Shown here piece after piece: positions 7,636-15,482 of a stretch of DNA of 32,713 nucleotides. The stretch covers positions 1-32,713 of the forward strand of contig DKBB01000263.1 in the NCBI GenBank assembly GCA_002451015.1, written 5' to 3'. A model generated the notes under the pieces. It ran no database searches. It had not been told where the DNA came from and worked only from the letters and a program-made list of their open reading frames with translations. The stretch comes from Acidobacteria bacterium UBA6911 (GTDB lineage: Bacteria > Acidobacteriota > UBA6911). How positions within the stretch are numbered: position 1 is the stretch's first letter; each line of letters starts with the position of its first letter. The translations under genes were made by a program, and so were the position numbers.

Positions 7636-9324
7636 TCAGGCTGGAAGCGCCTTTCTGGCTTCCCCGTCGGGATCGTTCTTCACTTCCGGAAGGTCGTCCA
7701 GGATCATGGTTTCTCCGATGCCGGAAGAATACTGCGGCCATTCGGGCAGCCCTCCGCCGTTGGGATTGCCTGTTTTCATAAATTGCAGCAGGGAACCGGC
7801 CATCTTCTCGGACAGTTTCCGCGGGCGTGCTCCCCCGCCCGTGTGGGACAGCATGAGGTCCGTATTGTAAAACCAGAAACAGATATCCAGGCAGTGAAAC
7901 GCCCGCATGCGGTGGCCGAAAAGCGGCGGTTGCCAGGCGAACCATGCGAGATAAACCGGAGCATCCTGTTTCGATTTCTCGTCCGCCAGTGCTACGGTTC
8001 TTTGACGGTTGCTGGCAATCATCGACCAGATTTCGATCGGCTTTTTTTCGGGGAAGGCTTTTGCATATGCGGCAACCACTTCTTCAGCCTTGTCTCCGAA
8101 CCCGGCGCTGAAACCCGCCCGTTCGTTTATTCTCTCAGCGACTTCTTCCAATGTGACATTTTCAAGTGCCGCATCGTCACGGCTCGGGGACATTTCGTTG
8201 AATGTGGAGCATATCAGCATGGGTATGTCCGACGCCGTCGGCGCGGCTTGAGGATAGTAGGGATGCTGCGGCAGATAAACACCGTCGACGACCGGGCTGA
8301 AGCCTCTTCTCATTCCCGCCGGTCCTGAAGGCGTTTCCTCCGTCAATTTCAGCGAAGCACGGTTGGCAATGGCGTAATATTCCTTCCAGGGCAGTTGCTG
8401 CAGTTTGTCCACTTCCGTCTTTTTCAGTCCCGCTTCGGCCAGTACGTAAGATCCAAGTTTTTCCGAATATTCTTTTTCACCGACCTGTAATGTGGCGCCG
8501 CTTAACACAACTGCTTTGTGAAAAAGTCCTTTGGCTGAAGGCATGGCGGTCAGGGTCGTGACCTTGGCGCCTCCGCCCGACTGGCCCATAATAGTCACGT
8601 TATCCGGATCTCCGCCGAAATTCGATATGTTGTCCCGAATCCATTCCAGTGCCGCCACAATATCGAGCATCCCGACATTGCCCGAGGCGCCGAATTCGTC
8701 TCCTCCAACGCCGGCAAGGTTGGTAAAACCCAGTGGGCCCAGCCGATGGTTCAGGGAGCAGAAAACGATGTCACCGTATCGGCTCAGGTTTTCCCCGTTG
8801 TATCCGTCCTGCTCGATGCCGTTGCCGTTGGTGAACCCTCCTCCGTGCAGCCAGACCAGGACCGGCCGTTTTTTGCCGTTGCCGTAGCCTGGTGTGAAGA
8901 CGTTGATTCTCAGGCAGTCTTCGCTGACATCATCATAGTTCCAATGATCCTGAAAGGACTGGTATCTGTTTGCGTACCTGTTTTCCATATTCTGCGGGGC
9001 TGTATTCCCCCACCACACCGCAGGAAAAACATCGGTCCATGGCTGTGGCTTTTGAGGCGGCATAAACCGGTTCTTTCCCGAGGTGTCAGCCCCGTACGGC
9101 ATGCCTAAAAAGTAATAAATATCTTTTAGAATGTACCCCCGTACCTTTCCGAACGCGGTATCTGCAACGGCGATGTCGTCTCCTATAAAAAGTATCTGGC
9201 CGTCCTGCCGGTTTCCATTTTCGAGCGAGGATGTGCAAGAAGAGGATAAAAGAACCGGGCCGATACCGAACCCGGCTGCTGCTGTTCCGAGGGTCTGAAA
9301 GAATTCACGTCTGTTCGGCTTCAT
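7636..9324 (-). CDS. type-B carboxylesterase, Tat-exported
   Basis: The 562-residue protein is a type-B carboxylesterase. Visible motifs are SEDCLRINVF (134-143), the oxyanion-hole HGGGF (160-164), the nucleophile elbow GQSGGGA with Ser249 (families usually show GESAGG), the acidic residue region FNEMSPSRDD, and a likely catalytic His in MRAFHCLDICFWFYN. The N terminus NRREFFQTLGTAAAGFGIG is a twin-arginine signal. SSSC at residues 27-30 could be a degenerate lipobox, so the enzyme may be anchored, but -3 is Ser rather than Leu. AAGGGAG lies about 10 bases before the start. It is the first gene of the esterase/FAD enzyme/symporter operon and probably releases an alcohol or acid in the periplasm for uptake. 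Confidence 0.9.
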   Translation of the reverse strand: MKPNRREFFQTLGTAAAGFGIGPVLLSSSCTSSLENGNRQDGQILFIGDDIAVADTAFGKVRGYILKDIYYFLGMPYGADTSGKNRFMPPQKPQPWTDVFPAVWWGNTAPQNMENRYANRYQSFQDHWNYDDVSEDCLRINVFTPGYGNGKKRPVLVWLHGGGFTNGNGIEQDGYNGENLSRYGDIVFCSLNHRLGPLGFTNLAGVGGDEFGASGNVGMLDIVAALEWIRDNISNFGGDPDNVTIMGQSGGGAKVTTLTAMPSAKGLFHKAVVLSGATLQVGEKEYSEKLGSYVLAEAGLKKTEVDKLQQLPWKEYYAIANRASLKLTEETPSGPAGMRRGFSPVVDGVYLPQHPYYPQAAPTASDIPMLICSTFNEMSPSRDDAALENVTLEEVAERINERAGFSAGFGDKAEEVVAAYAKAFPEKKPIEIWSMIASNRQRTVALADEKSKQDAPVYLAWFAWQPPLFGHRMRAFHCLDICFWFYNTDLMLSHTGGGARPRKLSEKMAGSLLQFMKTGNPNGGGLPEWPQYSSGIGETMILDDLPEVKNDPDGEARKALPA

Positions 9325-9867
9325 AGCGGATGCTCCCTTTCAGTGATAGTGGCGGACTGCACCATTCATAACCTTAACCGAATTTCTCATTTTAACGCTA
9401 AAAGGACGAATTAAATCAGGAATATGTCCAAAAGATACCTGTATCGAATTTTACCGTTATGCAAACGGGGATATTATGGGAAAAAGCCAAATGCCCCAGC
9501 CTGTGGCTGGGAATGAATGGCAACAGGGGAGGTGGGGGCGGAAGCCCCATGCTTTTTTCCTTGGGAAGAAGCCCCGACCTATGATTGGAGATATTCACCG
9601 TGATATCGGTGAACTTCCCGCCGGAAACCGTTTTCGGGGCATAAAGGGTTATGTGGATGTTGCGTTTGTGGGGGAAGGCTCGATAAGCGAAACGATGCAC
9701 CGTAAAAGGAGGAAGGATCAAAGTATTGAAAGCGGGCACCCGGCCTGGCCTCCCGGCAGGTATCCGGGTGGTGTCCGCGCGCTATGATAGGAAGCTGCAT
9801 TCCAGTGACGGCGGATTTTATTATTCCTGTGCGGGATCGAAACCATCCTTGCCGAATGGATCGCTTT
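9325..9867. other. structured intergenic stretch, no supported gene
   Basis: This 540-base gap separates the start of the esterase gene from the end of the receiver gene. It holds several hairpins readable on the plus strand: CCCAGCC-TGT-GGCTGGG (9495-9511), GGGGC-GGAA-GCCCC (9535-9548) followed by TTTTTT at 9552-9557, and TTCACCG-N6-CGGTGAA (9594-9613). Open frames exist on both strands (about 105 codons each) but neither shows a family match or a ribosome site, and their base composition follows the hairpins. An orphan small RNA, an attenuator or a decayed mobile element are possible; no promoter is clear. Confidence 0.35.
9535..9557 (+). terminator. hairpin plus T-run, possible intrinsic terminator
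   Basis: A five-base-pair GC stem closed by a GGAA loop (GGGGC/GCCCC, 9535-9548) is followed after ATGC by six Ts (9552-9557). It has the form of a plus-strand terminator, although no plus-strand gene precedes it. The T-run begins four bases late, which weakens the call. Confidence 0.3.
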
Positions 9868-10281
9868 TTATGGCAGGAGCTCCTTTATTTTTTCGATGAA
9901 TTCCGACTTTACAATAGGCTTTGAGAAATAGCCTTCCGGAGGCGGTATGTGCTTTCGTGTGCTCAGGAATTTCTTCAGCCCGTCCGGTTCTCCTCCGTAC
10001 CCTGTTACTGCTGTGACGATGACCACCGGAATGCCCTGCAATGCGGAATTCTCTTTCAGGTCGCGATAGAACTGTATCCCGGATTCCTCCGGCATCGTGA
10101 TGTCCAGGCAGATAAGTTGCGGATGTTCCGATTGGACCTTTTCCATGCCCTCCCGTCCGTTGGAAGCGGCGACCGTCTTGTAGCCGTTATCTTGAAGAAG
10201 CGTTTCCAGGTATGTGACAACATGGGGTTCGTCATCGACGACCAGGATTTTCTTTTCGTCGTAGGATATGTTTTCACTCAT
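9868..10281 (-). CDS. stand-alone response regulator receiver (second of pair)
   Basis: The 137-residue protein is a single CheY-like receiver: acidic pocket DDE (16-18), phosphoacceptor Asp60 in LICLDITMPEESG, the Thr/Ser position in VVIVTAV, and conserved Lys in YFSKPI. No output domain follows. It is the last gene of the respiratory operon, 48 bases after the first receiver. Signal transfer is probably from the adjacent PAS kinase, or it may act as a phosphate sink. An insertion after helix 4 (VTGYGGEPDGLKKFLSTRKHIPPPEG) is longer than in CheY and similar in place to the insertion in its neighbour. Confidence 0.9.
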   Translation of the reverse strand: MSENISYDEKKILVVDDEPHVVTYLETLLQDNGYKTVAASNGREGMEKVQSEHPQLICLDITMPEESGIQFYRDLKENSALQGIPVVIVTAVTGYGGEPDGLKKFLSTRKHIPPPEGYFSKPIVKSEFIEKIKELLP

Positions 10282-10329
10282 GATTGTGTTCTCCTCTCAG
10301 CGGTTTATGGAGTCCATATTCGTCCGCGT

Positions 10330-10857
10330 TCAGCCTTTTGGGATTTTTCTCAGCGCTTCCAGCGCCCGATGCATCGCCTCGGGACTGGCTGCCTGAAGGC
10401 TCCGGGTCAGTTCATCCTTAAGACTCCGTTTCTCCGCCATGTCCGGGCTTTCCTCAATACCGAGGGCACGTTGAATGGCCTGTACATAAGCGTTCGGGGA
10501 TACAGGTTTCTCCAGGTATGTGCCCGGTCCTGACATTACCCTGTTTTCCAGCAAATCATCCAGATCCTCCCGACCCATTTCGTCCTTGGCGTGAGCCGTT
10601 ACTATCAATACAGGGATTTGGGAAAGAACCGGATCTTTTCTAAGTTCGTATAATAGCTTGTGTCCCGATTTTTTTGGCATTACCAAATCCAGCGAAATGA
10701 AATCAGGGGCGTTTTGTTTTATTATTTTCAGGGCTTGCTCTCCGTCGGATGCCGCAACAACATTGAACCCAGCGTCTTCGAGTATGGTCTGGAGGTACAG
10801 CCGTACATTCGGCTCATCGTCGACCACGAGAATGGTCTTTTCCTCATTTTTAGTCAT
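10330..10857 (-). CDS. response regulator receiver with helical tail (first of pair)
   Basis: The 175-residue protein has a receiver domain: DDE (13-15), Asp57 in FISLDLVMPKKSG, VLIVTAHA, and Lys in YLEKPV. A roughly 45-residue tail after ALGIEE (DMAEKRSLKDELTRSLQAASPEAMHRALEALRKIPKG) is predicted helical and is not a known DNA-binding domain. The gene begins two bases after the kinase stop, so the two are translationally linked. Both receivers share the extended loop before the final helix, which suggests a tandem duplication followed by divergence. The output is unknown; partner binding through the tail is a reasonable inference. Confidence 0.9.
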   Translation of the reverse strand: MTKNEEKTILVVDDEPNVRLYLQTILEDAGFNVVAASDGEQALKIIKQNAPDFISLDLVMPKKSGHKLLYELRKDPVLSQIPVLIVTAHAKDEMGREDLDDLLENRVMSGPGTYLEKPVSPNAYVQAIQRALGIEESPDMAEKRSLKDELTRSLQAASPEAMHRALEALRKIPKG

Positions 10858-10859
10858 GA

Positions 10860-11981
10860 TCAGCCATTCCTTCCTTCGGCCGGCGCCTCCTCCCGGGAGG
10901 GAGCATGCGGCAGCCGGTTGCGCGGAAATTCCATGCGAAAAACGGACCCGAATCCTTCAGTGGATTCAAAAGATACGGTTCCCCCGTGCTGCTGTACAAT
11001 TTTTTGTGTCGTCAAAAGTCCAAGACCGGTTCCCCGATCGGAGCCTTTTGTGCTGAAAAAACAGGTGAACACATTCTTTTTGACCTCGTAATCCATTCCG
11101 GTCCCGTTGTCGGCAACCTCGAAGACCAGGAGACCGTCACTGTCATATGAATTCACCGTTACGCGCCGTCCCGGCTTGTCGCTGATGGCACATGCATCCA
11201 AGGCATTGGAAACCAGGTTTGTAAGGCAGGTGTGGATTCCCTGCTCATCCATGTTCGCATAGAAAATATCTTCCTGCAGGTTGGCAACCAGGGCAATACC
11301 GGCCATGGCCGCCTTGTCTTTGAACAGTTCGATGACATCCATGGCGATTTGATTCGGATTTACCCATTGGACTTTCGGATTTTTGCCCTTGGAAAATTCG
11401 AGGAACTCTTTCACAAATGAAGTTATGCGTCCAATGTCTTCCTCCAGGATCTGCCATCCCGCAAGCATGCGTTCGTTGTTTCCCTTAAGCAGCCCGGATT
11501 GAAACACGTACAGACCTCCTTCAAGCCCCATCAGCACGTTTTTGATGCCGTGGGCCAAGCCGGCCACTGTCTGTCCGACTGTCGCCAGCCGTTCGGCTTC
11601 CAGCTTTTCTTTCTCCAGAAGTTTGGTCTCCGTAATATCCGTGGACATTTCGATGATGTAGGGGATGTCCCCTTCCGGACGGATAAGTGGGACCATGTGC
11701 ACCAGGTAAAAATGCGGCTTGCCCTCCATGAAAACACCCTGTTCTTCCCGAACACGCGTCTTTCCGTCGATAAAAGTCCTGGATGCCGCACATCCTTTGC
11801 ACCGTTCGCTCCGGCCTTTATAGACGGAATAGCACGGTTTTTCCTTCCAATCGCCGAAGGCGGTGCGAAAGCTCTGATTCGCTTCGACAATACGGAAATC
11901 GTTGTCAATTACGGCGATCCGCACCGGCACCTGGTCCCATAGCTGGGTGCGAATCCAATGGCGTACGTCTTCAGTTTTCAT
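10860..11981 (-). CDS. PAS-domain sensor histidine kinase, cysteine-containing PAS
   Basis: The 373-residue soluble kinase has an N-terminal PAS domain (about 15-120), a dimerisation/H-box with His144 in ATVGQTVAGLAHGIKN, and an HATPase_c domain: N box LVSNALDA, G1 DNGTGMD, G2 GSDRGTGLGL. No membrane helix is present, so the signal is cytoplasmic or comes from a protein partner. The PAS holds C50, C61 and C64 (PCYS...RCKGCA), a spacing that suggests a metal, Fe-S or thiol-responsive site. The start codon lies within the last codons of the NrfD-cytochrome gene (11-base overlap), which places the kinase in the same operon as the redox complex it may monitor. Confidence 0.9.
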   Translation of the reverse strand: MKTEDVRHWIRTQLWDQVPVRIAVIDNDFRIVEANQSFRTAFGDWKEKPCYSVYKGRSERCKGCAASRTFIDGKTRVREEQGVFMEGKPHFYLVHMVPLIRPEGDIPYIIEMSTDITETKLLEKEKLEAERLATVGQTVAGLAHGIKNVLMGLEGGLYVFQSGLLKGNNERMLAGWQILEEDIGRITSFVKEFLEFSKGKNPKVQWVNPNQIAMDVIELFKDKAAMAGIALVANLQEDIFYANMDEQGIHTCLTNLVSNALDACAISDKPGRRVTVNSYDSDGLLVFEVADNGTGMDYEVKKNVFTCFFSTKGSDRGTGLGLLTTQKIVQQHGGTVSFESTEGFGSVFRMEFPRNRLPHAPSREEAPAEGRNG

Positions 11982-13992
11982 ACTCGGGTCCCGAAAATAC
12001 GGCCCCGGCAGGTCCCTGCTCGGAGGCGATGTTGCTTTTGTGAGATACGTAAGGGCTCATAAGGCGGAAATGACTGCCACTGATGTCACGGTGACAGTTT
12101 CCGCAGTCGGAAAATCCCGATGGATACTTTCCCGGATTTTCGGTCGCTTTCTGTTCGTGGCAATTGATACAAAGCCCGTGCATCGCCTGCATGTATCCCG
12201 GAGCGTGTTCCGTTGTTTTTTCATTCTGGGGGACGATAGAGCCGCTCAACCTCATGCCGTAATGGCATTCTTCGCATGGTTTGGCTGTTTCCCTTGTTTT
12301 TGCTTTTATCGTGTTAAGGTGACACCCGGAGCAACCCCTGTTCCCGTCCAGCCTTTCAATGTGGACGGAATGATTGAAAAGATCGGTGGGAAGATACATG
12401 TCCCGGTGGCATTTGTAGCATGCAGTGTTCTGGTCGAACGGCAGTGCCTGGTGGTGGCACAGGGTGCAGGAGACCTCCCCTTCAAGGTTGTCCCGGTGAA
12501 ACTGGTGAGGAAAGGCAACCAGCCTGCCGTTGCGGTTGCCGTCAAGGATGAGCAGTTGTGTGGCGTTTGCTCCGCTGTATTCCGGACCGGGCGGGAATAA
12601 ATTGATTCGATAGGTATGAAATCCGGATTTTACTGCAGCATCGGTCAATGAACCGCTTATGTTCATCGGGGCTTGTACCGGTGTGCGTGCCAGGATGGAA
12701 CCGCTCCAGACGTCCCCCGGCAGGGATGCCGCCGCCATGGCTGCCCCCGCGACCAGAGCCAGGGAGTAGCGCCGGAGGGCCGCGTGCGATTCGGGCATCA
12801 GTATCCGAAGGTTGAGTGGGTTGTAGGGTGTCAATTTGGGAACGCGGGTTGCGGCCGCAGTCTCATCGTGCCCATGGTCGGCCTGCGTCACGTTGAAACG
12901 CTCGACAAAAAAGATGAATACCAGCATTGCAACCGCAATGATACCGATAGTGACCGCGAATTCCATCCATGTCGGGAAGTACGAGGCGCCTTCCGGACGG
13001 GCGAATGCCACAATGCAGAGATTAAAACGGTAACCCACCATGCCCAGTAGGGTGAGGCAGGAAGCCGTTCCAATGCCGGCGGGATTCGACCGGATCCTAC
13101 GGAATGACAACAGTACTGCAGGAAGGAAAGCGGCCAGGACGATTTCATACAAAAACAGGTTTCCCTGCCATGTGCCGTTGAAAGCCTGGTTCAGCTTGTG
13201 GCGCAGCGCCAGGTCCCCGAGCCGGAGGAAAGCATATGCAAAAAGTACGAAGGATGCCGCTTTGCTCAGTCCTGAGAGCAGGTCGACCCTCGGTTTGTGC
13301 CCGAAATACCAGCAGGAAAATAGCGATTCGGCTGCGATGGTCATCAGTCCGAGACCTACGGCCGAAACGAAAAACAGGATCCAGAGAATGGGGCTGTACC
13401 AGAGAGGATGTACGCGATCGGGAGAGATCAGGAAAAGAGAGCCCAGAGACGACTGGTGCAGGGTAGACAGGACGATTCCTGTAATGACTATAGGAATCGT
13501 CATCCTTTTCAGAATCGCGTATATTTTACGGAATAGAGGTCGATTGAACCGGGAGTGCTCGAGTATTACGGGACAGAACTCCAGAAACAGGACCGTCAGA
13601 TATAGCATGACGCACATGGCCACTTCGAACAGGACTGAATGAGGCTGCGGGTAGACGGCAGGATGCCAGATATTCAATGGAATTCCAAGATCGTACAGCA
13701 GCCCGACGGCAACGGCAATGTAGCCCAGGAAAGCGGTAAGAATCGCCGGTCTTGCAAAGGGCCTGTATTTTTCAAGGTGGAAGATATATACCACGGCTGC
13801 GATGACGAATCCGCCGGCTGCCAGGGCCACCCCGCTCATCACATCGAATGCAATCCATAGGCCCCAGGGAGCGCTGTCTGAAAGATCAGTGACAGCGCCC
13901 AGCCCTCGAATGAAACGGGCCAGGGATACGGTTATCCATATCCCGGTCAGCAGCCATAAAATACTCTTGAGCTTGATTTTTCTGTCTGTCAT
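11971..13992 (-). CDS. NrfD-type membrane subunit fused to hexaheme cytochrome c
   Basis: The 673-residue protein is a fusion. Residues 1-370 are an NrfD/HmcC/DsrP-like quinone-interacting membrane subunit with about 9-10 helices and the signature DSAPWGLWIAFDVMSGVALAAGGF (39-62). After a cytoplasmic-looking linker (HGHDETAAATRVPK) a further helix (RRYSLALVAGAAMAAASLPG, 407-426) leads to a periplasmic domain with six CXXCH haem sites at C509, C525, C554, C573, C608 and C630. Free histidines in FPHQFH (495-499), HSVH and MHGL could be distal ligands. In Hmc and Dsr complexes the NrfD protein and the multiheme cytochrome are separate subunits. Its start overlaps the ferredoxin stop by one base. 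It likely exchanges electrons between a periplasmic carrier and menaquinone. Confidence 0.9.
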   Translation of the reverse strand: MTDRKIKLKSILWLLTGIWITVSLARFIRGLGAVTDLSDSAPWGLWIAFDVMSGVALAAGGFVIAAVVYIFHLEKYRPFARPAILTAFLGYIAVAVGLLYDLGIPLNIWHPAVYPQPHSVLFEVAMCVMLYLTVLFLEFCPVILEHSRFNRPLFRKIYAILKRMTIPIVITGIVLSTLHQSSLGSLFLISPDRVHPLWYSPILWILFFVSAVGLGLMTIAAESLFSCWYFGHKPRVDLLSGLSKAASFVLFAYAFLRLGDLALRHKLNQAFNGTWQGNLFLYEIVLAAFLPAVLLSFRRIRSNPAGIGTASCLTLLGMVGYRFNLCIVAFARPEGASYFPTWMEFAVTIGIIAVAMLVFIFFVERFNVTQADHGHDETAAATRVPKLTPYNPLNLRILMPESHAALRRYSLALVAGAAMAAASLPGDVWSGSILARTPVQAPMNISGSLTDAAVKSGFHTYRINLFPPGPEYSGANATQLLILDGNRNGRLVAFPHQFHRDNLEGEVSCTLCHHQALPFDQNTACYKCHRDMYLPTDLFNHSVHIERLDGNRGCSGCHLNTIKAKTRETAKPCEECHYGMRLSGSIVPQNEKTTEHAPGYMQAMHGLCINCHEQKATENPGKYPSGFSDCGNCHRDISGSHFRLMSPYVSHKSNIASEQGPAGAVFSGPEYEN

Positions 13993-14783
13993 TACTCGTT
14001 GTTTTTCTCTCCCTTCGATGCCTGTGTGTGCGATGCGGCTGCGGAAAGCTTCATTCTTCTTTCAATGACCCAGTAAATTACCGTCATCAATCCCCCCGTG
14101 CCGACGATAAGCGGCGGCACCTTCGAAAGCGCGGACCATGTCAAAGCGGGGAGGGCTTGGTTGCCCGGTCGGGGATTGTAGCTCAGGAATCCGAGCGGAA
14201 TGTCGGAGATATAGACAACCGAAGAGCCCCCGGCTTCCGTTTCTCCCACCACCGTCTGGATGTACCGCTCCGGGTTCTCTTCAATTCGGCGATGAGCCTC
14301 CCTGATTATTTCGTCGCGAGATCCGAAAATAGTCGCCTTTTCCGGACAGGCCTCGACGCAGGCCGGCGTCCGGCCGTCAAGGACTCGCGGATGGCACATG
14401 ATGCATTTCCGGACGTAGGGCGTCGGGCGTTCCCAATCGTAGCGGGGAATTCCGAAAGGACAGGACACAAGGCAGTACCGGCAGCCGATACACTTGGATG
14501 AATCGTATATAACCGGTCCTTCGGCGGTTTTCTGCAGTGCCCCGACAATGCAGGCCGAAACGCAGGCGGGCTCCTCGCAGTGACGGCAAAACTGACGGAT
14601 GAATCGGTTGCCCTCTCTCCGTATGATGGTCGTGAACCGCGTGGAGGAAAGGTCGTCAATGCTGCGTTTCCAGCGGCGCGGCAGGTCCGTTCCCAGGTTG
14701 TTTTCCTGTTTGCATGCCTCGACGCATCGCTCGCAGCCGGTGCAGAGCGTTGTGTCCACCAGGATGCCCGTTCGTACCGTCAT
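13992..14783 (-). CDS. four-cluster ferredoxin subunit (HmcB/DsrO-like) with C-terminal anchor
   Basis: The 263-residue protein carries four [4Fe-4S] cysteine sets: C14/17/20/24, C66/69/74/78, C98/101/104/108 and C127/130/142/146, the pattern of DmsB/HmcB/DsrO ferredoxins. A transmembrane helix near residues 223-240 (VPPLIVGTGGLMTVIYWV) anchors it, as in HmcB. DsrO-type proteins normally have a Tat signal, but here the ferredoxin fold begins at residue 7, with no leader. ATG 14783 is chosen because its ATGA overlaps the cytochrome b stop; the frame is open further upstream but that would overlay the preceding gene. It is expected to wire the NrfD subunit to the rest of the complex. Confidence 0.9.
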   Translation of the reverse strand: MTVRTGILVDTTLCTGCERCVEACKQENNLGTDLPRRWKRSIDDLSSTRFTTIIRREGNRFIRQFCRHCEEPACVSACIVGALQKTAEGPVIYDSSKCIGCRYCLVSCPFGIPRYDWERPTPYVRKCIMCHPRVLDGRTPACVEACPEKATIFGSRDEIIREAHRRIEENPERYIQTVVGETEAGGSSVVYISDIPLGFLSYNPRPGNQALPALTWSALSKVPPLIVGTGGLMTVIYWVIERRMKLSAAASHTQASKGEKNNE

Positions 14784-15481
14784 ATAGGTTCCCCTTCCTT
14801 GCCGAGTGCAACAGCCAGTCTGCTTCCCGCGTCCGCCGGCCAGTGCCAGCCCAGTTCCGATATAAGCTGGACTCCGGGCAGTAGAATTGCGTGGGTCAGT
14901 TTGGTCAGGGGGATCAGAACCATAACCAGGTTGGCACTCATGACATGAATGAATAAAACGGCGGAATAGGAAAATGGATTGAATCCCGGGTGCATGACCA
15001 GAAAGCCGGAGAGGAAGGGCAGGGCAATGATCGGCGGCAGCACAAAGTCCTGGGGCCGTGACAGCACACGGGTCGATTTGGCCGACAGCCTTTGTATAAC
15101 CAGCGCCACGGCTGTAACGACCGCTGTGATCGTAAGTATGTCCGCCAGCGTATTGGGGATGGCGGGCCAGGACAATCCAGTGCCCCGGAGCCAAAGGACG
15201 ACGTGACCGGCCAGAAAGAGCGGTACGATCAGAATGGCTATATGAAATATCATGGAGGTCAGGCTGAACAGGGGATTCTGCCGTATCCTTCCTGCAGGTA
15301 CAATCCATTGGAGAGTACTTCGCCAGATCTTGTATAACGGCAGGGTTTTGTCGCCGGCCCGGTGCCAGGTTTTGTAAATGTCCCAGAGAGTCAGTGCCAA
15401 ATGTCGAACCAGGCCGAGAATCATGAAAGAAAATGAGAAAACGAAGGCCGGGCCTCTTGCCCATTCAAGCCAGTGTTCCAT
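14780..15481 (-). CDS. NarI/DsrM/HmcE-like cytochrome b membrane subunit
   Basis: The 233-residue protein has about five to six membrane helices. Histidines in helices, H80 and H93 (MIFHIAILIVPLFLAGHVV) and further His residues in FIHVMSANLVMVLIPLTKLTHAILLP, are candidates for two haem b ligand pairs as in NarI, DsrM, TmcC and HmcE. It follows the HdrD-like gene by one base (TAAGATG), which supports ATG 15481; an earlier in-frame codon at 15505 would overlap the upstream gene. It should form the membrane module that passes electrons between quinol and the cytoplasmic Fe-S subunit. Confidence 0.88.
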   Translation of the reverse strand: MEHWLEWARGPAFVFSFSFMILGLVRHLALTLWDIYKTWHRAGDKTLPLYKIWRSTLQWIVPAGRIRQNPLFSLTSMIFHIAILIVPLFLAGHVVLWLRGTGLSWPAIPNTLADILTITAVVTAVALVIQRLSAKSTRVLSRPQDFVLPPIIALPFLSGFLVMHPGFNPFSYSAVLFIHVMSANLVMVLIPLTKLTHAILLPGVQLISELGWHWPADAGSRLAVALGKEGEPI

Positions 15482-15482
15482 C

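Noticed and set aside
7567..8328. 253-codon plus-strand frame
   Set aside because: Antisense to the well-supported carboxylesterase; no recognisable protein features.
9430..9620. Cobalamin or molybdenum-cofactor riboswitch
   Set aside because: The conserved core boxes of those classes are not visible, and no matching gene lies downstream on the plus strand.
9476..9787. Open frame of 103 codons on plus and one of 107 codons on minus (9416-9739)
   Set aside because: No family, no ribosome site, and both overlie hairpins; a non-coding reading is more likely.
11902..12600. 232-codon plus-strand frame
   Set aside because: Antisense to the haem-binding part of the NrfD-cytochrome fusion, whose six CXXCH sites are unambiguous.
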